Source: Hericium rajendrae
Taxonomy: Eukaryota; Basidiomycota; Agaricomycetes; Russulales; Hericiaceae
Direction: 5' to 3'
Assembly (NCBI GenBank): GCA_033439255.1
Contig: CM065891.1
Span: 1,550,001-1,614,000, forward strand
Length of the DNA stretch: 64,000 nucleotides
Position numbers and translations under genes: made by a program. Shown here one piece after another: positions 24,151-36,855 of this stretch (its first letter is position 1; every line of letters begins with the position of its first letter). Below the pieces are notes generated by a model that worked only from the letters and a program-made list of their open reading frames with translations, did no database searches and was not told the origin of the DNA.

Positions 24151-26624
24151 ATGAGTGAATTGTCGACTTCGACCTCAGAGGCCCAGTCAACACCGCCTTC
24201 ATCCGTGCCGTCGCCCGCTTTATCATCGCTCAGCATCTTGGAAGTCTCAGAGAAGGATAAAGAAGAGGCTGCGAAGTTTAAAGCCGAGGCAAATAAGGCA
24301 TTCTCAAGTGAGCTTATGTTCAGCGGCGGTGAGCGTCTGCGTGTGTTGCTGATAACAAGTGATGAATCGCAGGTCATGAATTTCCAAAGGCAGCCGAGCT
24401 GTACTCGAAGGCCATCGAGCTTAATCCACTAGATGCGACGCTTTACTGCAACCGGGCCTATACACGATTGAAGCTCGAGGAACATGGATATGCTCTTCAC
24501 GATGCCTGTGCGTTATTCTTGAGATCTAAGCATTGGCTTAAATTAAAGCTCAATCCTTGCAGCTCGGGCCATCGAAATCAACCCGAAGTATGCCAAAGCT
24601 TACTATCGGTACGGTCAACCTTTACACTCACAGGCGGGCGCGACTGACCACGCTATCGCAGACGAGCAATGTGCCATCTGCAGCTCTTGAAGCCGCAGCT
24701 GGCTGTGGCCGACCTCAGGAAGGTGCTGGCTCTGGAGCCGCAAAATCTGGCGGTGAAGGCTCAGTTAGAGTCGACTCAGAAGCTGGTTCGCAGGATTGAG
24801 TTCGAGAAGGTGAGCCGTGTGATCTTGACATCTAAATGACATTCCTTCCAACATGACATTATAATGCAGGCGATTGAGATGGAGGAAGAGCTGACTGCCG
24901 TTGCACGATGCCGTCAGATTATCGAGGAAGGTAAGCATTCGTATCACACCCCGTTCTGAAAAACATCTAGCTCATCTATTCATTCAGGCGGCTGCGATGT
25001 AGACAAGGATTACAGAGGGCCAAAATTAGAGGTGGACGAGTCAAGAAAATACCATATTACCCTGGAATTCCTCCGGTCCATGATACAGTGGTTCAAGGAC
25101 GGAAAGGCGCTGCCTCGTAGATACGTCTGGGAAATTGTCTTGGCCGCACACGACCTTTTTGCCAGCGAGGACAGTTTGGTAGATGTCCGGTTGGATGAGG
25201 GTAAGACAATTGATGTGATCGGCGATGTACATGGTACGCAAAATTATACAGGAAAGATGGGTAGTAGCTCATGCAGTGCTACAGGTCAATTCTACGACGT
25301 ACTGCATCTATTCTCGTTGACCGGGGAGCCGAGTGAAAACCACCTGCTGTTGATGAACGGCGACCTCGTTGACCGAGGATCGTGGTCGATAGAAGTTATT
25401 TTGACAGCGTTTGCGTACAAATGTGAGCCGCACTGTCCATTTACCTTTACTATCTGAGAAGATAGCTAATAGTTTTCTCTTTACAGGGTTATATCCTAAC
25501 AGAATGTATATCAATCGGGGCAATCATGAGGCAAAAGACATGAACAGGACGTACGGTTTCGAAGGCGAAGCCAAACACAAGCATGGAGACCAGACTTACA
25601 AGGTATTCCTCTTCGCAATTTTATCTGCTGTCAGTTTGCTGACGTTCTTTTCAGCTCTTTGCACATGTCTTCACTGCGAGTAAGCCGGAGTCGCAATGTA
25701 GATCATACGTGCTTCTTATGATTTGCCAACAGTGCCTTTGTCTACCTTGATCAGCCCAACCCAACCGCCACTGAAGAAGCAAGGTGCGATTCTGTCACCC
25801 GACGGCCTGAAGCGATACTTCGTCTGCCACGGTGGGTTGTTCAGCAGAGATGGCGTCACCTTAGACGAAATCCGGAAGATCGAGCGGATAGGACGTCAGC
25901 CGGGGACTGAGGGTTTGATGTGTAAGTCTTTTCTTTTTGCTGTGTCAATGAATGGCTGACTCACTTCGCCCGTAGGCGAGGTACTTATCCAAATGGTATA
26001 ATGATGTTGCAATCTTCACACTCATCTCCATTTCCATGCAGATTCTCTGGACCGATCCACAAGAAGCCCCGGGACGAGGTCCCAGTAAGCGGGTCAGTTT
26101 GCTGTCGTCCACTTCTCCCCTTTCACACCGTGCTGATGTTAGTCTCGGCCATGTGCAGGGCGTCGGCATCTCATTCGGCCCCGATGTCACCCGGAGATGG
26201 TGCGAGCTGAATAGTGTTACGGGCATCTTGCGTAGTCATGAAGTCCGCCAAGGTGGGTCACCCCTCTTGTTATAACCGAAGTTCCCGTTCTTTGCTGACC
26301 GACGGATCCTAGATGGCTATGCCATCGAACACAACGGCTTATGCACAACTGTAAGTGATCAGAACCTAAACGCGACCGACGCTATCTGACCAATCGTTCC
26401 AGGTATTTTCCGCGCCGAATTATGTCGACCAAGCCGGGAACAGGGGTGCATTTGTGAGGCTTCGCCGTCTTCATTTCGTGGAACTCGGGATCGCTGACTG
26501 ATGTACACAGGTCCGAATCGACTCTGCGGGGACGCAGGAGTACATCCAGTTCGACGCGCAACCGCACCCTCCCGTGCGGCCGATGGCGTACGCGTCGGGA
26601 GGGCTGGCGAGTATGATGATGTAG
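24151..26624 (+). CDS. PPT1: serine/threonine protein phosphatase 5 (PP5/Ppt1)
   Basis: Sixteen exons join in frame to 537 residues. N-terminal TPR repeats are visible ([26 protein letters not shown] split by family motifs, then [16 protein letters not shown] and [11 protein letters not shown]). A linker follows, then a PPP catalytic domain with GDVHGQ, GDLVDRG, NRGNHE, CHGG and SAPNY metal/phosphate motifs. The TPR domain of PP5 binds Hsp90, which relieves autoinhibition. Exon 11 (25976-25980) is a five-nucleotide micro-exon supplying GCGAG between ATG T and ATT, giving the conserved MCEILWTDP. Exon 9 is 25 nt (25655-25679). The start at 24151 precedes a Ser/Thr/Pro-rich lead before the TPRs. 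Confidence 0.93.
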
Positions 26625-27063
26625 AAGACATGATCTTCTGTGCGGTGGGCCGTGCGGTTGGTCGTCATTAATTATGCTCGACCTTATCGAGTTCCATAAG
26701 ATCGGTGGCGCCAGGTTTGTAAATGTTGTAAACAGCCTGTGAGGCAGGTTGCGGGTTGCGTCATGTACAGAGAAATTAAAGGCAGTGGAAAGTTGTAGCT
26801 GAATGTAATTTGCTGATTTCTATGTAGCCATTATACTCACATACAGTTCGAGGCTTTCTGGCTTTCTGACCACTTTTTGGAGTGAACCAATTGGGGCGCG
26901 CGTGACTCAGCAAAGAGAGTGTGACATACTGTGACCGAGCTGGCGGTGGCGGGGCAGTCAGCGTCGAAGTCAAGCCTCACTACTTCGCACTTTACCCTCT
27001 ACCTGTGCTCTTTCTCGCGCCGTACTCAGCTCATACGAGTTGAACATATCAAACTCCTCCGAA
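26625..27063. other. intergenic with a TGACTCA site
   Basis: No gene seen. A perfect TGACTCA palindrome lies at 26903-26909 just after a CCAAT/ATTGG motif, about 155 bp upstream of the splicing-factor ATG, and could be a bZIP site. Pyrimidine-rich leader from about 26985. Confidence 0.4.
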
Positions 27064-29853
27064 ATGGACAAAACTAAGGCCAAACTGGCCACATTCTTTG
27101 ACCAAGACGAAGAGGACTCTTCGTTTCCAGTGCGACGGATAGAACTTGTATTTCCCCGCAGTCGACGCTCACAGTTCGTTTTCGTGCATTAGCAAAAAAC
27201 AGTGGATGACCAGAAGCTGTCCCAATACGCCCAGGGCACCGTGCGCAAGTCCCGGCGCGAGAAGGAGAAGGAGGCGGCCGAGGCGAAGAAGCGAGAGGAG
27301 GAGGAGCATGCGGCCAAGGCGTATGCTGAGTTTCTGCATGCGTTCGACGACGATGGTGAGCAGCAGCAGACGAGGGCAGGCCGTGCTTTCGTGCCATCGG
27401 GAGGTATGGGCGTGTGTATGCTCCTGCACGGCGCCGCCGAAGGGCCCAAGCTCGTCACGACCTATGCCTGTGTTCGAACGCGAATCCAGGGTGAGTTATC
27501 TTGAACCTGAACCGTGCTGTCAGCTGAAATGTTCTGCAGTCAATGACACCCCCGACTGGACCCAAACCCAAGGGCAAGCGGGCCATGGACGCATTCCTCG
27601 AGGAAATCAAGAAGTAGGAAACATCTTTTTTCTTTACATCATTTACTGACGACTCTTCAGAGATCAGGCCGAACGGGAGGCTCGATTTTCTAGAAATAGT
27701 GAGTTATTTTTATTTATTTGTTTCATGAGTTAACATGCATTGCAGCAGGGGCGCGGTCGGCTACTGCTATGGCTGGTACGAGCAGCTGTTTCTCGGTTTT
27801 ATGCCTTTTCTTATAGATTTGGGACAGCATATGAAGGGCAGAGCGGCAGCAAAGATCGAGGAGATCCCCAGGTTGGTCATATCTTAATTCCACGTATGCA
27901 TCCATGTTCTGACCTCCTGCAACTACTTTCAGACATCGAACATCTTTGTCGCCAACTTGCCGCCGCATGTGACAGAGCAGAGTCTTGGCATGTTCTTCGC
28001 TCGGTGCGGTCCCGTTGGATCTGTATGTTTCATCTCTGCATAGCATATTTTTGTCAGATTTCCTGATCACAGTTCAGGTGAAAGTTATGTGGCCGCGCAG
28101 TGACGGCACGGTGGGCCCCGGTGCAGATATGACTGCCACTCGGCGCAACAAGAACGCGGGTCTCAGCGGCTTTGTCTCCTTCATGAAAAGGAAGGATGCA
28201 GAGGCTGCTCTGCGAGAGCTCGACGGGTTCGACTGGGGAGGCTCTGTCCTGCGTGTGGGCTGGAGCAAAGCTGTACCAATCGCCGCGAAGCCCATGTACG
28301 GTAAGTGTTGCATGATTCAACATTCTTTGGCATATCTTGCTCACCAGTGCGTCCCAGTGGTGCCGAAGTCCAAGCCGCATTCAAGGAGCCGCAGTCCCTC
28401 TCGTGAACGCCGCGGTGATGGCTATCAGGAATCCTCGCGACGCTCCTATAGTCGCAGTCCCAGTCGTTCTCCATCTCCAGCCTATCGCCGTCGTCGTTCT
28501 TCCAGTCGTTCTCGATACGATCGTCGAAGCAGGTCACCTCGGCGTCGCTCGCCTTTCGATCGACATTCTGCCACCGACGAGGACGATATTACAGATGATT
28601 TCATTCGGACCGTGGCCGGTGAGGTCAAGGGTCATGATGGCAAGTACGAAGCCAAGTTGAAGGAGCGAGAGAAGAACAATCCTCGATACATGTTCCTCAC
28701 CAATGAGAAGGTTGGTCGTCATTATGGTCCACACTCACATTTGCTAACATGCAATGTATAGCATCGAAGACATAGATATTACCAATCTCTGATCGATAGT
28801 AAATATAGTCTTGAACCCGAGTTTGATGATGATGTAGGTTCTTTCGAATCAGTAGATGTTGTCAAATCTAACAGTCTCGTATTTCAGGGTTACAACAGTG
28901 TCTATTCGACTGACTCTGCCGAAGAATCGGAACGAGAACGGACTCGCAAGACCAAGCTGGGGAAATATGCACGCAAGCGCTTTGAGTCTATGCTTCGGGC
29001 TCTCGGCGGTCTACGCGGGGAGCTTGCACGATGCATGGCGTTCAGTCTGGAGCACGCTGAAGCAGCCAACGAAGTAAGAGTCATAACGTTTCTGGTAGTC
29101 CATCTGCTCAACGGTGCTTAGGTATCCGACATCATCATCGCTTCTCTCGTCGTGGATGGTACACCTGTCCCGCGCAAGATCGCTCGCCTCCATCTCATCT
29201 GCGATATCCTGCACAATTCAGCCGCTCCACTTCCTATGGCATGGAAATACCGCCAGGAATTCCAGAGCCGCCTTGGCCTTGTCTTCGACCACTTCTCGAC
29301 CATTTACCATTCTTTCCCCGGGCGCATCACGGCCGAGACGTTCAAGAAGCAGATCATAGCTGTCGTGGACATCTGGGAAGATTGGATAGTCTTCCCTCCC
29401 GACTTCACTGCGGAGTTGAGACAACGAATCGAAGGCCATGTTGCAGAGGTTCCGGAAGAGGAAATCATCGAGGAGGAGGAGGAAGAGGAAGCGGCGCCTG
29501 CAGCGCCGTCGTCTCGATTCAAGGCCAGCTCCTTCAAACCGGCCGCGCTTGTTGCAGCAGAGGCGGCTGCGGCAGCAGATCTGGATGGCGAGCCCATGGA
29601 CGAAGGTAGTGACGTGGATGGCGAACCCGTCGATGATGTCGATGATGTCGATGGTCAACCGATCGACGACTTGGACGGGGATCCTATTGATGGAGCACCT
29701 GTAGATGATGTCGATGGAGAACCACTCGATGGTGCTCCTATGGATGACGTTGACGGGGAGCCTTTGGATGATGTTGACGGTGCTCCCATGGAGAACACGG
29801 ATGTTGATGGAGAGCCGATGGAGGATGTTGATGGGGCTCCTTTGCCTGCATAA
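27064..29853 (+). CDS. U2 snRNP-associated SR140-type splicing factor (one frame break)
   Basis: Twelve exons (27064-27129, 27193-27490, 27540-27613, 27661-27698, 27746-27775, 27828-27871, 27933-28022, 28078-28300, 28358-28710, 28762-28833, 28888-29073, 29122-29853) give about 734 residues. Order: charged N-terminal coiled segment (RKSRREKEKEAAEAKKREEEE), RRM (TSNIFVANLPPHV, GLSGFVSFMKRKDAEAAL), RS-rich linker, SURP module (DDFIRTVAGEV, NNPRYMFL, RYYQSLI), CID-like domain (VSDIIIASLVVDGT, RLHLICDILHNSA), then Asp-Val-Asp-Gly repeats. This matches human U2SURP, whose C-terminus also carries DGxP repeats. Exon 2 needs a one-base loss near 27400-27440 to join the downstream frame (APPKGPSSSRP and following). 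Confidence 0.9.
29596..29841 (+). repeat. degenerate coding repeat, DVDG-x-P motif
   Basis: About a dozen imperfect copies of a short unit encoding Asp-(Asp/Val)-(Val/Leu)-Asp-Gly-(Glu/Ala/Gln/Asp)-Pro-(Met/Leu/Ile/Val), spaced 8-10 codons, fill the C-terminus of the splicing factor. Similar DGxPL repeats occur in animal U2SURP, so the repeat is an old feature whose DNA units have since diverged. Confidence 0.75.
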
Positions 29854-30437
29854 GAATATCATGTCTTGATTCCATCTATCTATGTGTCCATTTGCACAAA
29901 TATCCTGTCCTGCGACTGTACATTAACTGTTGAAATGATGTCGTATTCACACTGTCGGATCTTCCATGACATCTCCATGCATCTCAACGATATGATGGGC
30001 TTGCAGGTTGCATCGACAAAATATGAATCCTGCCATCTGAAAATTCCGCAAGCAAGGGCACTAGTGACGCAAGACAGCACATCCCGGTAGGTATCACTGT
30101 CTGCGCGGTACCGTTCTGCTTTAAACGGTTTGTGCCTGAACAGCACGGACAGCTCGCAAAAGAAAGAAGACCAAGTAGCTGGCGCTCAAACGGGCACAAA
30201 CTTCCAACATTGCTGCATCCAACCACCTCACCTACTCGTCAGTGAATCAGGTTGAGCAAACACTCAAAAATATCTTGAATATTCGTCAAGAATATTATGA
30301 ACGGTCGAGGACGATGGAGATGAGAAAAATTGCGAAGGAAAAGTGCGTGAATTGCTCGACAGCTGTAATGCGATTAGATAACGATGCGCCCAGTCATTGA
30401 CCATCCATCCGTAGATAAGGTATTTAGTTGTTTGAAA
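29854..30437. other. intergenic between convergent 3' ends
   Basis: AT-richer than its surroundings; contains 3' flanks of both genes. No gene seen. Confidence 0.5.
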
Positions 30438-33400
30438 TCAGTCATAGCGACGGCGGCCGCTGGGCGCAGACGCAGTCCTCTGGATAGCCTCCTTCGCAGC
30501 ATCGATGGCCGACTGGGAACCTGCCGACGCCAATCATGAGCCATTGTCGAAAACATCAAAATTGACTGGTCGCTTACCGATGATGACGATGGTGCTGTTT
30601 TCGCGGCTGACCGTGATGTCGGCACCAGTCTCGCTGTGCAGGCGAGCGATGTTGGACCCGCGGGTACCAACGATCCGGGGGAAGCTCGAGCGATCGGGCA
30701 GGGTGAGGAACCCGACCTGGGTCATCCCCTCCGCGCGCTCGATCGCGTCCTGGATGGTTTTCTTTGCCCGGTCCAGTCCACCCTGGTCACGGGCCTTAAG
30801 AGTCCACACGGACTCGCCCTCCTCTGCGTCCTGGTAGTTCGGCACTACCTGCCAGTCAGCCTCGACAGATGGCTCCTCAGCTTCGTCAATGCGAGCGGTC
30901 GCGGCTGGAGCGGCGGGGCGAGTAGGGAGGGAAACCTTCTTGGGCTCAGCTGACTGCTCAACTGTGACCCCATAGGAGCGTAAGGATCTGAAGATGTTGC
31001 CTTGGTGAGTGACGACGGCATGGTACTTGAAGGGCACGGCGATGGTATCAGAAATGGTCTCGATGGCGGGAGGGGGAGCGTAATTCTGAAACCATACGTT
31101 TAGCACGTCATGGCATCATAGTGCAGACAGACACGGACCTTGAGTTCCTCGACGGCCTTCTCGACGGCCGCCTTGGAGCCCACAACCTTGACGATCTGCT
31201 CAGCCGGGACGTCGGCAAGCTCCTCTGTGTTGGTGGGTTTGCCAGCCTGCTGGTACGAGTGAGACCCGGGGTATTGCACCTGAACGCCGAATTTGGACTG
31301 GAACTCCTGCAGTGCGCGTCCACCCCTGCCGATCAGGGTGCGGTGTTGAGGTACAGGAACGTTCACGCCTATGACAACGCGATCTCGGAGCATTGTGGTC
31401 ACCTTCTCAAGTTCAGCCTTGAGCTTTTTAACCAGCGCGGGCTCGCCGCGAAGGCGAACTTCATCATCGGGCTGTTCGCCTTGTCTCGGGCTAATATATA
31501 AATCAGCAAGCTGATGGTAGCACATAATTTGTGAGTGACTCACAATCGAACAAGGCCAGCCTGGACCTTGGGATCGGTAGGGCCACCGCAGCGCGCGATG
31601 AGGTCCTTCAACCCTTGACCACCAGCACCGATGAGCGTGCGGTGGAACCGGTGTTCAATCTTAAGGACGGCCGTCGTCTCCTCGCTGACCTGGTCAGCGA
31701 TGGCCTGGATAGCAGCCTTCGCGGCGTTGACTGCTTTCTTGGTACCACGACAGGTGATCTGGGCTGTACCATTGCCCTCTTCGCTCTTGTCGAGGTCGAT
31801 GATCGCTCCAGTGTCGTCCTTGATCTCGTTGATAGTAGCGCCGCCCTTGCCGAGAATACGAGGAATAGCTTGGGCAGGGATGATGAACTTGATGATGTTG
31901 TTCGTTTCTTTCTCGAACTCAACGGCCTACAAAAATTCATCAATGTTGGCCCGTATAGAAGAATGATATCACCCTACGTCCAAAAGCTCTGATTTGGCAC
32001 CGGCAACACCCTTGCGACCCCCCTTCACAAGGACTTCATCCTTGCCAAGGTGCTCGCGTGTCCTGCCCTCGCCTGTCTCGGCAGACTCACGAGGGAAAGT
32101 AATCTTGACACCGTACTTCTCTTCAAGCCGAATGACGTATTTGCCGTTTTGACCGATGAGGCCTGAGTGGTACTGGTTGGCGATCTTCAGGACCTCGGAG
32201 GTCTCATCGGCCTGTTGAGAAGATGCTACGGTCAGAACTCCATCAAAACCTGCGCAAATTCCCGAATGGTACTGACGAGTCGTTCGACTTGAGTGAGGAT
32301 ACGCCTCTTCGCCTCTTCGACGTTCTCCTTCCGGCCAACGATCTACGCGATGCCAATTTCAGACAAAGCTATGATGCTGCTACTAGATTAGACTCACCTG
32401 AACTTTTGACTTCTGGTGGACAGCCTTCTTTCTCTTGCCTACCTCCTTCATGCCGTCGTCGCCGTCATCGGAGAAGTCAATCTTGACACCGAGCTGATCG
32501 CGCAGTTTGTTGACGCCCGTACCTTGGGCGCCAACAACACGGCCGACGAACTCGCGGTCAATCTCAAATTCGACGGACTGGATGAGAAAATTATTTGAGT
32601 ATACGCAGTCCTTTGACTTCAAAAGGCACTCACGTAGCCGCTGAGGATCTTATCCTCCTCGGCGTTCTTGACAATCTGCTGGATCTCCTTGACCGCGCGA
32701 TCAACCTCGGAGCTGGTGCCGCGGACCAATATAACGTCCTCGGTGTTCGGATCGCCGATCTCGCTTCCGACCTTGATAGAGAGCGTCTTCTCCTCGCCGA
32801 TGATACTACGGACATCGAGAATTAAACAGGCAGTGACAACAATAAAGAAAGACACCGTACGCGTTGAGGGTGGTACCATTCTTGCCGACGACAGCTTCGT
32901 GCCATTTCTTATCGACAGGCACGGTCTGGCTCTTGACGGCAGCAGTATCGTGAACGATCTTCAGAAGTTCCTTCTCCACGTCCTCGAGGTGCTTGGCTTT
33001 CTCGACGGGGGAGGGGGACGCAGAGGGCGAAGTGGGATCGTAGATCATGAGGACGGAGGACTGCTCGTCGGCCTCAGGAGGGAAGAACAGCAAGACGTTG
33101 TGGGCCTCATGCCATTGCTTGATCCTGAAGAAAGGTCAGTGAACGCTCTGAAGACAATCAAGAAAGTATCTCCCACTTCTTGGCGTTCTTTGAGAGGATG
33201 ATCTTGTGCAAGAGCCAGTCAATGTTCAGATCCTTCGTCGCACCAATCAGCTTGCCGATCAACTCAGACACTTGACGGACGGCGGCATCCACCGCGGGCT
33301 TCTCGCCCACAATGTCCACGTTCAGTGCCGATGCCTTTTCCCTAGCTGCAGCACTAGGCGTGAAGACAGCTACACCGGGGTTGGCAGCAGCGAGCGTCTT

Positions 33401-34860
33401 CGGATAGCCGGTGCGAATCATGTACGTCAGAAGTTGCTTGGACAGGGCGATGGGACCGGGAAGCGGGAACTCGTGGATGTACTGCGAGTTCGCCTTGGTC
33501 ATGGCAGCCGTCAGACCGTTACCGAGGTCCTCAGGCTTGCCCCAGACGGTGACTTCTTCGCTACTGTCGTCGGGAGAAGGAATGACGACCGCGCACTTGC
33601 TGGAAGCCATGATCTCGTCGACGGCCTTGCCAACGAGCAGACGGTGCGTGCGCTTGGGGAGCGTGATCTTGACGGATGTGAGGACGGTCTTGAAGCTTTC
33701 GACGACGCCCTTCACGGCCTCAATCACGCGCCCGACAGCCTCGCGGTCGCCGGAGACCGTGACTTCGCGGTTGGCGCTGTTCAGGGAGAGATTCACGTCG
33801 CCTCCCTGGGCCGCGTTGACGAAGACCGAGTGACGCGCTTTGACGAACGGTATGATGTGCGAGGGGATGTCGCGCACGCGTTGTGTCGTCTTGGCCGTCT
33901 TGGTCGCGATGATCTGGTTGATGAACATCTGCGCTTCCTCCGCGAGGGGCTGCGGGCCCGTGACAGTGACCGGGATGGTGGGCTCCCCTTCCTCATCATC
34001 GGGGACAGGGCTGGTCGCGCCGGAGGCCGTGCGAGATGCACCGTTTGCGTTGCCGTTAGCGTGACCGTTGGTAGCCAGAGGATCCCTGCGCGGGATGTCA
34101 ATCTTGACGTTAGTCTGGTCGCGGATCTGGTTGAGCGTAGCGCCTATTCGGAGACGTAAGCAGATGGTCGTGTAAGTGCTGCGTGCACACACGCACGCAC
34201 GATGACTTACCTTTAGGTCCGATGATGGAGGCGATGGTCGAAGCAGGCGCGTTGATGACCAAACTGACCTGGATACACGTCTGAACAAAGCACGCGGGGC
34301 ACTAGCGAGAATGACTTACCGTAGGACTGAGAAGAGCCAGGAGAGTGCGTCTGCCCTTCTCGAGCTCCTTCTTGGAATCAGCCTTGACGTGAAAAGTCGT
34401 CTGACGAGTCTTCTGGTTGGTGGAAGCCTCGATTTTGACCTTGAACTTGGCCATGACCTGCTTCATGATCTCACCGAGCGTCGTGGGCTTGCCATCCTTG
34501 CCAGCAGTAGACAAATCGATCGCAGAAAGCGTGAACGACTCAGTCGCCTGGGGCTGCTGCGTGCTAGTTGCTTTGATACGGGGACCTGCAGCCGCACCCC
34601 ATGCGGCAGAAGCAGGCTTGCTAGCAGCAGTCGACGGGGCCAGAGATGGGAAAGCATCTTCAGAACCGATCTCTACCTTGGACGGAGCAGGCTTTGACGG
34701 AGTTACGGGATCGACGAGAGAGGGGAATGGATCCGGCGTGCCATCAAGCTCCTGCTTGACGTGCTTCCTCTGGAAGCAAGATATGTCAAGAAAGGCAAAG
34801 AGAAGCGGTGTCGACACGCACCTGGAGATCTGCGGCATTCAAATGAGGCTGAGGATCCAT
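30438..34860 (-). CDS. SCP160: multi-KH-domain RNA-binding protein SCP160/vigilin
   Basis: Thirteen exons (34822-34860, 34320-34769, 34211-34268, 33177-34143, 32861-33124, 32634-32805, 32398-32577, 32277-32342, 31978-32211, 31544-31926, 31139-31490, 30578-31085, 30438-30520) join in one frame to 1251 residues, close to yeast Scp160. At least eight KH-type motifs are visible, for example ASIIGPKGATLNQI, RVVGAQGTGVNKL, LIGQNGKYVIRL, RILGKGGATINEI, LIGAGGQGLKDL, LIGRGGRALQEF and RIVGTRGSNIARL; others are degenerate, as in vigilins. The family binds mRNAs on ER-associated polysomes and affects translation of subsets of codons. The N-terminus (PDPFPSLVDPV, EDAFPSLAP) has FPSL motifs. The gene is free of frame breaks over 4.4 kb and is divergent from the alcohol dehydrogenase (505 bp between ATGs). 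Confidence 0.94.
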
Positions 34861-35365
34861 TGGTGACGGGTGTCCGAATATACGAGACCTGGGACGGGGA
34901 GTACCTGAGCGACTGACGCACTGCGAAGAGGCTCAGCCGAGAAATGATGGTGGTGGTATGGAACGAACAAAGTGTATGGCTTGCTCTCCCGCGCACGACG
35001 TGGTCCACTGCCAGCGTCCCCTTCGTGGGAGAGTGCACGTGAGAGCAACCTGTGGGAGAATGCACGTGGCCGCGGTTATTCTGAAAGAGGACTTCAGTTG
35101 GATTGGAGAGGAGGCGTCAACAACGGCGTCATCGAACAACATATTTGGTGGCAACTCCAAGTCAATGGATAAGTACGCAATGGCATCCTATCTGATTCTT
35201 AAGACCGACCATCATCATGCAGCCCGTCGCGAACACAGCACAGGAGGCGAGTGTAGCCCCGTCGTCTCAACTCGGGAGTCTCACGAGTCCAAACGTCGTT
35301 AGAAACTTGGAACAGTCGAGACTGCAGTCCACACCGAGCCAAAATGGCGTGAAGACGAGTCTACT
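34861..35365. other. divergent promoter region, SCP160 / dehydrogenase
   Basis: About 505 bp between two start codons on opposite strands. It carries a repeated GTGCACGTGAGAG/ATGCACGTGG-like pair with CACGTG at about 35068 and CACGTGA at about 35036. No gene seen. Confidence 0.4.
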
Positions 35366-36855
35366 ATGAAGGCTCTAGCCTGGTTCGGTCCCACTGATGT
35401 TCGGGTCATCGAGTCCAGGATCCCAGACATCACCGACCCGGACGATGTCATCCTTAAAGTCACCGGAAGCACTATCTGCGGATCTGACTTGCATCTCTAT
35501 CATGGTGAGATACTGGCTTTGCAGAAAGGTGATATCTTGGGGCATGAGGTGTGTTATCTCGTACACCACCCGGGCATGTCTCATGCGGAACTGTTGGCGC
35601 TAGTTCATGGGTATTGTGGACCGCGTTGGCCCCAATGTGAAGAATCTCAAGGTCGGACAGCGCGTTGTGTCGTCCTTCCAGATCGGCTGTGGTACCTGCG
35701 AATATTGCAAGAAGAAACTTTCTTCTTTCTGCGACAGGACAAACAGTTCGTCGTGAGTATGGTGCGCTCTGACTAGACATGCACACCAACAATATAAGCT
35801 AGGCTGCAAAATTATATGTACGGATCGCGCGATGCAGGCTTCTTCGGATATTCCCACTTCACGGGCGGATTCCCTGGAGGCCAAGCCGAGTACGTGCGTG
35901 TGCCGTTTGCAAAGTACAACCTTCTGCCCATCCCGGATGGCCTGACCGACGAGCAAGTCCTGTTTCTCTCCGACGTGCTTCCCACCAGCTACCACAATGT
36001 GGTAGACACAGGGGTGAAGGAGGGAGACGTTGTCGCCATCTGGGTGCGTCTGCTGACTCCGGTTCGTTACTTTCTGTGTTAAACAATTCGCAGGGTCTGG
36101 GCCCCATTGGCCAATGCGCAGCCCGCTGGGCGAAGCTGAAGGGCGCCTCGCGTGTCATTGGCATCGACAAATACTCCGACCGCCTGGATTTCGCTCAGAA
36201 GAAGTCTAGCGTCGAGCCGATTAACTTCAAGGAGTAAGTTACAAGGATGTTCCGAAGCGAATCCACGAACTAGTGCCCGGCGGCGTTGACGTATCCCTCG
36301 ATTGCGGTATGTATTATGTTTATTGCCTCCCGACTTCGCCTCACGCGGATCGACATAGGTACGTTCCACGAGCCCAAGACTTGGCTCCACAAGATCCAGA
36401 AGGGTCTCATGTTGGAGACGGACACGCCTGAAACTGTCAACGAGATGCTGCTCGCTACGAAGAAGCGCGGCCGCTGCGGTATTGTCGCAGTCTACGCAGG
36501 CTTCGTGAACGGATTCAACCTCGGTGCACTCATGGAGAAGGGTATTGCCTTCATCGGAAATGGCCAAGCACCGACGAAACTGTATTGGGATGAGCTCCTC
36601 AACGACTACATTATCCCCGGCAAATTTGATCCGACCTTGTACGTTTCTTCGTTCCACGGTTATAGTTTTGCTTATGACGCAAATACAAGCATGATTTCTC
36701 ACCGCGTGCCTCTTGACGACATGGCGAAGCTCTACGAGGCATTTGACAAACGCGAGGGCGGTGTCCTGAAGGTGTTTGTTGAGACCAAGTTTTCGTCGCT
36801 GCCGAGTCCGGGATGTCCGACGACTTCACGCGTTGATGAGTGGAAGTCGGATTAA
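35366..36855 (+). CDS. zinc-dependent alcohol dehydrogenase, formaldehyde-dehydrogenase-like (one frame break)
   Basis: Six exons (35366-35548, 35604-35752, 35803-36043, 36094-36306, 36359-36638, 36690-36855), about 410 residues, medium-chain dehydrogenase. Catalytic-zinc motifs are TICGSDLH and GHE; the structural-zinc lobe is CGTCEYCKKKLSSFC (C-x2-C-x2-C-x7-C). The Rossmann motif is GLGPIG. The substrate domain with FHEPKTWLHKIQK and GFVNGFNLG resembles the glutathione-independent formaldehyde dehydrogenase-like subgroup, so the substrate is a guess. Exon 4 is broken near 36228-36238: NFKE runs into a stop, while V-S-Y-K-D-V continues one base out of phase. One added base, for instance an A in the GAG/GAAG run, restores every later splice phase. 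Confidence 0.85.

Noticed and set aside
29218-29862. Minus-strand open frame opposite the splicing-factor C-terminus
   Set aside because: Produced by the Asp-Gly repeat DNA read backwards; no independent support.
33206-34159. Long plus-strand open frame of 317 codons
   Set aside because: It lies opposite a continuous KH-domain exon of SCP160 and shows no family features.
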